From: Axinella damicornis
Taxonomy: Eukaryota > Porifera > Demospongiae > Axinellida > Axinellidae
Direction: 5' to 3'
DNA length: 64,000 nucleotides
Assembly (NCBI GenBank): GCA_963931865.1
Contig: OZ007517.1
Location: forward strand, 6,957,707 to 7,021,706
How positions within the stretch are numbered: the stretch's first letter is position 1; each line of letters begins with the position of its first letter. Shown one piece after another: positions 23,732 to 35,423 of the stretch. The notes beneath the pieces were generated by a model, which saw only the letters and a program-made list of their open reading frames with translations, searched no databases and was not told the origin of the DNA. The position numbers were made by a program, and so were the translations under genes.

Positions 23732-24312
23732 TAGTCTTGTGCCCAGACGTCCACACCCACCGCGGCGGAGAACGTCTGATGGTTTGAGTTACATTTCTTG
23801 TCACAGAGGCGTGTCCAGCGTAGGTATAATTGAAGCGCTGATTGCGCTAAGAATGCAATTATCAGAGAAATTTGAAGATAAACGCTCCTTTCTGTACTAC
23901 TTGTCATGTAGCCCTACCTTCAAGTAGTCAGCGACATCCCCTAACCCCCGAAACATTGGCTGCTAACAGAGGCTGAGAAGGGCGGTGGACTTCTTCGTAA
24001 TTCTGGTACTGCCGTAAACCGTTGTTCTTCGAAGTTGGAGATGGCTGAAAGGTTCATAGAAGCTACAAAGGGGTATCATCAACCAACAGCGAAGTAAGTC
24101 CTCGTTACGAGCTGTTTAAACTGAGCTGTTTTTGACTCCTCGATTGATCGGTGACGTAACCCACAATAATTAGTAGTAAATTACGCACGCGCTCTTCGAT
24201 TTCATTGGCCATCTCAAATTCCAGATGGGAAAGGTGTTTGTGACAAGAAATCGCAGTCAAAACACCAGACCTTCTCCGTGGGGGCGCGCATGAAGGGCTG
24301 GGCACGAGACCA
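23732..24312. mobile_element. TAGTCTCG-type MITE, 581 bp, just past the CEP72 stop codon
   Basis: Starts TAGTCTTGTGCCCAGACGT and ends CTGGGCACGAGACCA. Flanks are GGTCAAGAG (23723-23731) and TGTCAAGAG (24313-24321), 8 of 9 identical. Inverted segments continue inside (CGGCGGAGAACGTCTG against CAGACCTTCTCCGTGG, and TTGTCACAGA against TTTGTGACAAG). Only 30 bp separate the right target repeat from the CEP72 stop codon, so the CEP72 3' UTR must run into it. Confidence 0.82.
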
Positions 24313-24350
24313 TGTCAAGAGTTCATAACAAGGTTGCCGAGGTTCTGCGG

Positions 24351-27300
24351 CTAAACGTGTTTCATGAAGTCAATAGTCTTCCTAAGGTGGTCATAGTTGA
24401 TGTCCATCTGGAGCATCTCCTGTGCATGTCTCTCCTTGGTATCCTCCAGTTCTTGCAGCAGGTGGTCATTAGTGGCCACTAGGGACCTGCAAGAAAGGAA
24501 CAAACCTGAGACACTATGTTTACAAACAATCATAACAAAATCACGTTACTCCTGGTAGGGTACAAAATACTACAAATTGCGAGGATTACTATAGTCTCGT
24601 GCCAACTGCTGGCAGCACTGTCATCATGATGCAGCATTTCTATTGGTACGCTCTGTAATATCATGGGGCTGACCCAAGATCGTTGTGGCTATTGTGGCCA
24701 TGGTGGCTGCGACCCCCAAAGGGTCAGGATGTACGCCCTTATATAGGACTGTGCATGCACACAAAGATACAGACTCATCACTGTACAACAAAAGGACAAT
24801 ACAGCAAGTGGCCCTAGCCAGCTAAACATACAAGTGCTAACCACAAGCGAAAACAGCAACAAAGTCCAACTATTCTGCATGCTGAAATGGGGGGGGGGGG
24901 GGAGGATTGCCCCAATGTTGCCAGACAGATTTTCCGTAGGTGCTTCCAGCTAATATGGTATTGTCCATGCAAGAACGTAGTGCCACTCACTCCTCAGGAG
25001 AAACGCTAGCTCCTTTATTGACCCTCCCTGTGGTTAGGGTTAGCCTCAAACCAAATATTCTCTTGCACTGCCTTCCCACATGTGCAGTATGAACACACTC
25101 AGTGCACGTACACCAATACAGGTTGTTATACTACAGTGTCAAGATGTAGTCTCGTGTGGCCCCATCCCACCACACTGAGGGACAGGGTCTGGAAAATGGC
25201 CGTGGAACAGCCTGTTGCTCAGGAATTTAATCAGTTATGCACCGATGTAAGTGACAATGATCGTCAAACTAAGACTTGCGACCTTGTTGCTTCAGGCAGC
25301 ACATGACCGAATACTGTGCTGTGATTGGTACGCCTCCATGATTGGGCGGCAAACTTCTCTATGGCCATGTAACTTGGAGCTTGAACGACTAGGAAAATTC
25401 CCTTGGCTAGTCAACTAATTGGCTAATAGCTAACCCAACTAATCGACTAACTAAATGGGAAGTTTTGGAAATGCTACACAGCTTTGACTCACAGTTCAGG
25501 TATTGACAGCAGAGCCCGGCTACGTACCACCAGACCAATGGTGCCAAAGCTGGCTTCTTCGCCACCGGCATGGCCAGTCTTGGGGAGGTGATTAACCAAA
25601 ATCATTTCGGTTTAAAATCATTTCGACTCATAATTCAGTAAAACTTTGCCCACCCACATAATTATGTCACATGACCATGTCCAACCTGCTCTGGATCAGC
25701 ACATGCAAACATCAAATGATTGCTATGCAACCACAACCACTAGTTTGTTCATACGTACCTGTGGCTTTCCTGTAGCATGACTGCCAGCTCCTGCAGTTGT
25801 GATGAGCTCTCCATCTTCTGTTGGTGTTGCTCGATCACCTCCCTCAGCTCTGCTCTCAAGGACTGGTTTTCACCCTGTAGTCCAGCTGAGTGAGCAGAAA
25901 ATGAATACAACACACAACATCAACACAATAATCAGCTTTAATTTTAACTGTTTAGGACCTAGATTTATCTCGAGGTGTTTTTCAGTTTCTATAGAACACT
26001 TACACATACCCTAATTTGTGTTCCCTGGGTTGCTGGGCTCAAAACTGCTCCCATAGGTAATTTCAGCAGAAACGTGACTTTAACCACACCTACCAATTAA
26101 CAATCACACCTTCGGGGGAAATGGTAACCTGCCACAGCGGAAAAACAGGCCATGAATGCTGGAAATGGAGGCCCTACAAGGCAAGATAAGTCCCAAGGAC
26201 ATTGCTGGATGTGACATCACGAAGCTGAAAATCTGACAACCCATATATACGTATGTGCTGTGTATAGAGCTGGGACAATAATGCAGGAATACATTGTGAA
26301 TCTACCTACTCAATATCAATATCAATACGGCAATACGGCTTACTTAAATGTTGATATAATTATCGCTTAACCCGATAGCACAACCATAACTTTCACATGT
26401 GCTGTTCCAGTTTCACTTATCTGTGGTCAACTGTGAAAACATACAGTTGTGTGAACTGCGTGATACCAACCCCACCCACTGCCCAATATATCGATATATC
26501 GGCAACACAAAGTTTACAATAATCAATATGCATGCAGAATTGTAGTATCGTCCCAGCACTAGTGCTATGGGCCCTAAAGGGTTCTAACGCTCAGTACATG
26601 TACCTTTGTCATGAACATTCAGTCATAGTTTAGCTTGTACCTCAGACAACAGCACAAGCACAGCCACTGGTGGCTTATAGCCTCGTACCCAGTCCCACGC
26701 CCAGCTTTTCGTCGCTTGCAGTATGGTACCGTACTGCAAGCGATGAAAAGCTGGGCGTGGGACTGGGAACGAGGCTAGGTGGCTTACTGATCTGCTTTTC
26801 CAATTCAGCAAGTTTTCCTGCAGTGGGTGCTCTGTCAGCTGCAGCCTTAAGAGATGCATTCTCCTCTTGCAGCGTTCGCACAAGTTGCCTAAGTGTGGAC
26901 TGCAAAGAGAAACTACGTATATCAATCACATGCAAAATTTCTTCACATTAAGGTTACGGGATACTCGTGGGCACGCCGTACGAAATGTATTGGCTTAATT
27001 TCTGTAACCAAAAATCTCTGGTATGAAGAGCATGAACAACTTGATCCTGGCGGTGGAGGTGCACTGTCACAAGGTGCAGGGCATGATGGAAGCTTTACCG
27101 ATTCGCTGTATAGCCGTGCAAAAACGAGCAGTTCAGAAGCCATATTTACCGCTTTTCTCGAGGGAGACATCAGATAAACTTGCCAAGGATTATGCTAGCA
27201 AAAAAAAAGTTCCCTCATGCCATTGAAGACATGTTGATGCTGCGTGATAACATTCCTTGAACTTCACACTTAGACCATGCTTACCGATGCTTGTACCTCA

Positions 27301-30300
27301 GTGGCACAGTGCATTGCATATTGTGTGGTGAATCCAAGAATTGATCACAGCATGTGCTACAGCAGTCAATAAACCTCTGGTTTGATCTCCATTAGGATTG
27401 AATGGTGATTTCAATTATGGCCTCTTTTGACCCTGTCTGATCTCCTCTGACTTCATAGTTCAGCTAATTATCAATTATGCTACCTTGACAGTTTTGATAA
27501 GAACACTGCACCCTTACATAAATGTTGCTTGGCAACAACACACTCTATAGGCTGTAGCTGGCAGTGTATATTCGCTTGACAGGACTATACTAGGCATGGG
27601 CGGATTATTCCGGAATAATAATAGGTAATGGGGAGATTCTGGGATAATGTGGGAATAATAGGTGTGGAAATCAATCAGTGTGCACGTGCACACCGCACCA
27701 CAGCTATTAGCTACAGCCCGCCGGCGCCTAGCCTAGCTAACCGCCACTACACTTTGCATGCTACAAGCTAGTTCCTGATGGCTGGTACCAGTAGTTCAGT
27801 AGACACGTACCCAGAGTCTGTCGAGTCTGATTGGGATGGCAGTGACTCCGGATCCTCTGAAGTGAGGTCACTGGTGAGCGTCCTTCGCTGCCTGAAATCA
27901 GCTGAGATATCAATTGGGGAAGAGGAAGGTGCGTGCAAACCCTCCTACAGGGAAGAAACTGAGCTGCAGTCAGAGTCTGTGACCCGAAGTCCATAACTCC
28001 AGCTCAGCGTATAAAGGAACATCCCAGTGAGCCGTCTCGAATGGCAAACTCTTTTGTGGCGCATGCCGCGAAGAACTAAGCTTGAAGGCTACCGTCGTAA
28101 AGAACCACTTGAAATCTGATAAGCACAAGGAGAGGAAGCGCAAACTAGAAGGCAAAGATGCACAAGAGCGTGACATCGTAACAGCTTTGCAAAAGCACAA
28201 TCAGACATCACACCTAGAGGGAGAAACCTTGCCAATTGAACAGCAGGTGTATCGAGTGAGCGTCCTTACTACTTTTCTTAAAGCTGGCGTACCCCCAATA
28301 AGCTGTCTTGTTTCAGGCATCTTCTGGAGAGGAATGGTCCTAGACTCACTGACAGAAGCCACCTGGCTAATCTGATCCCCTTTGTTCTGGATGAGCAAAG
28401 TCGACTTAAGCAGGAGATAGACCTGAAGTGTGTATCTGTCATCTTTGATGGGACGACACGCCTAGGCGAGATCCTGGTGGTTGTACTTTGCTTCATAGAC
28501 AGTGACTGGAACATACAGCAGCGCTTGGTTCAAGCCCAAACACTTGCTAAAAGCATGCAGGGGGAAGAGATCGCACATGAGTTGATGGACACCCTTTCTG
28601 TACGCTTAAGCATTTCATCCAACCGACTTCTAGCTGTCATGAGAGATCGGGCATCAGTGAATGGGGTTGCTCTACGTACCCTCAAGATCATCTACCCCAA
28701 CCTAGTAGATATCGGCTGCTTTTCCCACACAGTGAATTTGGCTGGTGAGCGCTTTAAAATTCCACTTCTAGGGGAGTTCACTTTTTTCCCATAGTGCTAA
28801 GGCTCGGTTGTGCTGGAGGGAACAATGTGGGAGGAGTATGCCTTCCTATTGCCAACCAGGTGGGGGATGTCATGAAGGCTGTCATGGAACTATATTTGGG
28901 GGTGTAGAGCCATTTGTCAGTACCCATGACGACTTTGCTCCAGTTACACGCCAGAAGCTTCTTGCCATTCTTACAGATCCTGCAAAGAATGCCTGTCTTA
29001 GGATAGAGCTTGCAGCTGTGGTGGATGCAGGTGAATGTCTTGTGAAGACCACCTGTATACAAGCTAGAGGGAGATGGCCCTCTGGCACTATATGCATATG
29101 AGTTCATGAACACTGTTCTGGCATCTATTCAGAGTGCACACTTCCCAAATATTAGTGCAGTTGCCAGACAATTGTGTCCGGGCAATGCTTTGGCTCAGCG
29201 GCAATGGGGTGAGTATGCTGTGGAGTGTGTGTGACCTGGTTTTGACTACATTGAACGCATGTACCAATACAATCGGTAACTGTGAGTCTGTGACAACTGT
29301 GTTTCTGTCTGCATGTGTTTGACTGCAAAACTGAATAATATATACTGAGAATAATTTGAGAATAATAGGAATAATATGGGAAGTTTTAGGGGAATCAAAT
29401 GAAAGAATATAGGCAGAAAAATCCACCCAAGCCTAGACTATACTACTGGACTGGACTACTGGACTCACCCAACACTGCTAAAATATGCCTTTTTCAGCCA
29501 TACTCAGTAGCTAAACATGCTTATCGATTTGCTTACTTAGCCTGTTGAAGCATTTTTCATGCCTTTCTTCGAGCTGGTCAAAGGTCACATGTATATTTAA
29601 TGAGCTTCAACAATGAGCTTCAGTGATAGTCATAGTAGATGACATAGGAATATTCTTTCTGGTTCCTATGCTTCAAATAAATGGCTGGGGTTTGGTTTCT
29701 TCACAAATAACTGCTCTTCTAAGCTTTTCATCTTCGTGACCTTTGACCTCTACGGAACCAGTGTATAACAGGCAAAGGGAGGAAGCTTAGGAACCTAATA
29801 AGCTGAATAGGTATGCTGTGCTACACTCCAGTCCAGTGAATAGACACTGCTGGCTTAGCTAGGGTATACGGCAGTACACTCTGTAGTGGTACCTTTCATC
29901 TGCCCATACACCATGGTACAAACAAGTTTGTACATGCCAAAAGAAGTGACACCAGAATCTGGATTCAGTTGCTCACTAACACTTGGCTACTCATCCTTAC
30001 AATGTCCATGTTGGCCTGCTCCAGTAGCTGCTGCACCTCCTCACTGGTCTTGCAGTTCTTCCTTGCGTCCTCCAGCTCCACTGTCTGTAGCTGTAGTTGC
30101 CTACCAAGCACTGCAGCCTCGGACTCCCGCTGCTTCACAGCTTCCTGAGGGGAAGGACCATCCAGAATAAACAGTGCTGTCATGGGAGCTTGCAACCTGT
30201 ATATTCCTACAGTTTGCAGCTTGCATTATGAAGACGTTGCAAAGTGGTGAAACACTGCTCTCAAGTTTGGTGCATAGTGCATTGACTAGCAGTGATGCCT

Positions 30301-33300
30301 AGTTATTTTTTTGCTGCTTGCATCCAATTCCGTATTTTGATCACAACATGAGGGACAGCTAGTGATAGAGGACTTTGTAGATCAAGGGCACTGTCAACGG
30401 AACGCAGTTAGTGACATACTTGAACAACAGTACTAGCCTCGTTCCCAGGCCGCGTGGGAGGAGAGAAGACGCGGCCTGGGAACGAGGCCACAACAGTACC
30501 TACGCATTGTACAGCGCGATTATGGGTTGAAAATTGAATTGTTGGTGAGTCATGAAACAACCCACTATATGGTACATTATCTATAGATGACACTAAGTGC
30601 ACCATACTCAGAGGAATATGCTGACCATATGTACATCACAATTTGTTGTGCTTCGTTCTCTCAGCAGCAGACAAGTGTGAAGGCCACACTTTAATTTGCT
30701 GTCTTCTCAATTTGGTCAATTCCTACTTCTTGTCACTTCACTTCATCAATTCCCACTTTGTCAATTTCTCACTTTGTCAATTCCCACTTCGTCAACATTG
30801 ACGAAGTGGGAATTCTAGTGTGCCAGGTGTGCATACATGATTGATTGCACACATGCATACATGACACCATGCATCCACATGCAAATGCAGCTAACACAAG
30901 AGAAGCTGCAGTGGTTGGCAGAGCTGGTTGCAGAATGGGCAAGCAAAAGCACAGCAGAAAGAGAGAGAACTGGACTCTCTCATTGGCCAGTTACGCTATA
31001 TATGCTAGCTCACAAAACCAGGAAGTTTCTGTGCAGAGTGATTGAGTTATCAACATCAGAGAGGCAGCCATCCAGCAACTCTACTACATTTTTTTCAGAT
31101 AATTATGGTGACAATAAGCTTTGAGGACATAATTATGTGATCCTCTCATCACCCATTCCCCCAACAACATGAGATTATTTTAGAGTGCGTTAATTGCTGA
31201 TCATAATGTTACTGTTCATTCAATAGGACTTACACAAGCAAAGTTCTGAACAAGATTCAATCATACGCAGCTCCAAATGCATAGGACTTCCTGTTTGGCA
31301 TGCTACAGAACCAGGAGCGCATGAGCCGCTGAAGGCGGCGAAGGAGCGTCGAATTCAGCATGCCCGTCCTAGCGAAGTAGTAGGTATTCACGGGTCCCAA
31401 ACTTTTATGTTGTACGGCAAGAGGCCATTGAGTTGTCAACATCACGAGGCAGCCATCCAGCAACTGTACTAATTATGGTGACAATCAGCTTCGAGGACAT
31501 AACTATGTGATCCTCTCATCACCCCATTACGTCAAACATGAGATTATTAGACCATCAGAGAGTACGTTAATTGCTGATCACAATGTTACTTTTCATTCAA
31601 TTGGACTTACACAAGCAAAGTTGTGAATATGATCCATACAGAAGTTTATAATTCAATCATATGCAGCTCCAAATGCATAGGACACCCGGTTCGATCGCCA
31701 TGCTACAGAACCAGGAGCGCATGAGCCGCTGAAGGCGGCGAAGGAGTGTCGAATTCAGCATGCCAGCCCTAGCGGAAGTAGTAGGTATTCACGTGTCCCA
31801 AACTTTCATCTTATACGGCAAGAGGCATAGGCGTAGAAAGCGGGGGGGGGGGGGGGGGGGGGGGGGGGGCTAAAGCCCCCCCAAGTATGCAAAAAGGCCC
31901 CCCCAAAAGTCTCTTCAGCTATTATAACAAGTGAGTCTTTAAAAGACTTGATGCGTCTCGGCATGACTTGGTATCAGCTAAAATCATGCAGAGGACATGG
32001 CAGCTGTTTAATCCTTTATGACTGCAAAACCTGTTAGCTATGAGACTCAGCTGAAGTCAGCATCAGTATCCTTGGAGGTTCTGTGTGAGCAAGGGGTGGG
32101 TCAGGGTGAGGTGGGAATGTTCACCCAAAGGGTGAAAGCAGTAAGGTCGTGTCTGGGCTTGATGTTTAGTCAGAGCCAGTTGGGCCATTTTAATTCATAA
32201 ATGGACCTAGAGAACACCTTGGCCAATTCTTCCAGCAATTATCTAGCTAGTTAGCTAGAGCTGAGTAGTATGCACTTGAGTGCAGCACACTGTGTATGGA
32301 TGAGTGAGTATTCATTGTCCTGATTTACATAGCCACAGTCTTGGTGAGTGGATTCATGAGCAGCCAAGCAAAACCCATAATCACTTTTAAGATCTACTTA
32401 GCGTATAAAGCAGCACTTGCGCGGGCGCATTGCGAAAAGCGACGTACGTACCACGTACCACGTACCACGTACCTACGCATCCAGCACTGTGTCTCGGCAC
32501 TTCGGTGCCGAGACAAAAATATATAGTAGTCTTAGTACTTGAGCAAACATGCGTTTCTCAACTCAAAGTTGCCGCTCGTTGACAGCGACGAGCCCGATCA
32601 TGACTGAACAGCTGCAGGGCTCTAATAAGATCTAGGCTGTATAATTGAAATTCCTACATCTATTTACAGCACACCTTCAAGCACTAGTCTCGGCCCCAGA
32701 CCCAAACCGACCCCAGCACCGATCGCATCTAGTACCGTAGATTTCAGGTTGGTTGTCCAAAAAATTCGGAATGCAAAACTGCAAAAGTATCACGTGACTT
32801 GAGTCCACTAATAGAATCCAAGTTGTCATGTTTGGACAACCAACCTGAAATCTACGGTATCACGCGCGTGATACTAGGGGTCGGTTTGGGTCTGGGGCCG
32901 AGACTATTCGAGCACATGGTCAGTCGGGGGCAGTTACATCATGAAGCGTTTAGAGTCCTACTTCGTAGCCGGCAGCCAGCCAAAAAAGCATAAACTAGGT
33001 GGAGCATCCAGCAGTCGTGACTTGAGTCATGACAGCGATGATGGCCGCGTGAGTGAGACTGCAGACTGTGACAGTGAGTCTGACGCTGATGCTAAGTATC
33101 TATGGATGTATATTATAAATACAGCTAACTGTAAATTATACGAAATTATAGCTACTTGCTAGCGAGTGTGTTTAGTTTGCATTGCCGTAATCTGGTATCT
33201 CTTTCATTGGCTGGCAGTGAGAATGATGTACTCGGATGTGAAGCTGAATGTTGTGTCACTCAACACAATGAACCTTACCAACCCAGGAGAACCTTCAATG

Positions 33301-35423
33301 AAAGTACGTAAGAAGAAACAGGGTAAACAAAGTCGCACCTTTCAGAAAAGCTGGTTTGACCATCATAGGTGGCTGACATATTGTACTACCCGCAATAGGG
33401 TATTCTGCTTTTACTGTCACAAAGTGAAGTTGCAAGGGGGTCTCACGTTCAGAGAACATGAAAAGAGTCAGTGTCATAGGGAGGCATGCATGAAATATGA
33501 AGCATCAAACAAACCTTCGGTTGTTGTTTTGGCGGATAGGGCATTAAACAAAGAGCAAGACACAAGAAGAACCATGCTACTCAAACAACTCTCTTCACTA
33601 AGATTTCTGATGCGTCAAGGTTTGGCTGTTTGAGGGCATTCTGATATAGAAGGAAATCTTCACCAAATAATGAGATGCAGGGCTGAAGACATTCCTAAGT
33701 TTCATCAGTGGTTAGAAGCAGGCAAATACCAATCTCCTGAAATCGTGAATGAGCAAATTCAACTACCGCTGAATTTTTAGAAGATATACGGTAATGGCCC
33801 ACTGTGTACTACGCTCTGTTTTAGATGATATTCGATCGCAGACTTACTATTCCCTAATAGTCGACGAAACAAGGGATGTTAGTGGAAAAGAACAGCTAGC
33901 AATTTCTCTTAGATGGGTAAACAGTTCTTATGAAATTTTTGAGGACTTGATTGGTCTAGTCGAAGTGGAAAGGACTGATGCTTCATCACTGAAGTCTGTA
34001 ATCAAAAGATATCCTTATCCGTTGCAACATTCCATTCGGCAGTTGTCGCGACCAAGCATATGATGGGGCGGCAAATATGGCAGGACATTTGAATGGGGTA
34101 GCTGCACAGATCCAGAGAGAGGAACCAAAGGCTCTGTTTGTACACTGCTTGGCTCATTCCATAAATCTTTGTCTCCAAGAATGTGGGCGAAAATCACTAC
34201 CGGTATGAGATGCCCTTGCTCTGGTAAATGAGTTGCACAACCTTGTCCACTTGTCACCTAAACGTTTCGCCCTTTTTAATCATCTTGTTTTTGTTGCCAC
34301 AGAGCAGCTTGCTACCACATAAACGCACAAGTGGGCATTGGTGCAGGAAATGCTGCCAAACGTTTTCTGCAGAGGCAGAGGAACACAGATAGCTTCTTTC
34401 AATCTGTTGTCATTGAGTCTCGGGACTTAACAGAGGAACCAAAATTGCCACGCCAAAGGCGAGTGCCAAGACGCATTGATCATGTGTAACATTGAACTGC
34501 AGAAAGCCATCATCATCAGAGTCCGGAAGAATATTTTAGGCAGCAGTATTTTGAAGTCATAGATATTCTGATAACTGAAATGGAACACAGATTTGACCAA
34601 CAGAGTTTAGAATTGCTGGGTGAGATGGAAAGAATTCTCATTAATGCTTGTAATGGTAGCATATCACAGCCATCTGGTAGACTGCAAGAACTGTATCGAT
34701 CTGACATTGAGTTCCAACGTTTAGAAGCGCAACTAAAAGTGCTGCCTGATTTGGTGCATACTGTTAATCAACAGAGCAAAACCCAAGGCCAAGTGGCCAT
34801 CAAAGAGGTTACAACCATGTCCACAATTTGTGATCTGATGAATACCTCTTCCTTTGGGAAATCCATGTTCAGTGAAGTTCATCGGCTTCTCCTTCTCTAC
34901 CTCACGGTGCCTATGACCTCAGCTACAGCAGAGCGTACATTTTCTGCTTTAAGAAGACTAAAAAACTACCTACGTGCAAACATGACGCAAAAGCGTCTTA
35001 ATCATGTCATCATGTTGAGTTGTTACACACTTTAGAAAATAGCGCAGGACATGCACAATAACCCGAACTTTAAACTCATGTAACGTAAATTCAATGTTTG
35101 CGGTGTATGGGTAGTTTATGAGGAGAGGGTAACATATGGAATGGAGTTGCCATGATCCCCGTAATCGCCAACCAACAGGGGGTGTTCCAATTAACAGTCT
35201 GTGTTCGAAATATTAGACTGACTACAGTGACTACGGTATACAAATATGTTTGTTGTTACCTGGAGGCGCACAATATCTGCATCCTTTTGCTGCTCGATGG
35301 AATGCACTTGATGCTGAAGGGCTTCCACCTCACTCTCAAGTCTCTGCCACTCCCCTCGTTCATGGGGAGGAGGATGGTGGGGTCCAGTGTACTGGGATGT
35401 CTGTAGCCACTTGACGAGTTTGC
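24351..35423 (-). CDS. CEP72: CEP72 coiled-coil block (exons 11-15)
   Basis: Exon 11 gives EWQRLESEVEALQHQVHSIE then QQKDADIVRLQ. Exon 12 gives EAVKQRESEAAVLGRQLQLQ then TVELEDARK and LLEQANMDI. Exon 13 gives STLRQLVRTLQEENASLKAA. Exon 14 gives LQGENQSLRAELREVIEQHQ. Exon 15 gives ATNDHLLQELEDTKERHAQE and ends DFMKHV-stop. Heptad-like hydrophobic spacing runs throughout. This is the family's conserved C-terminal coiled coil, used in vertebrates for satellite interactions. Introns of 0.7-5 kb here house two hAT elements and a gypsy remnant. Confidence 0.92.

Noticed and set aside
31257..31463. Minus-strand frame in the tandem duplication
   Set aside because: Open only in unit 1. Unit 2 has stops in the same frame, so there is no conservation.
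32491..32514. UUCG hairpin as a transcription terminator
   Set aside because: No following T-run and the context is eukaryotic. More likely a collapsed inverted-repeat pair.
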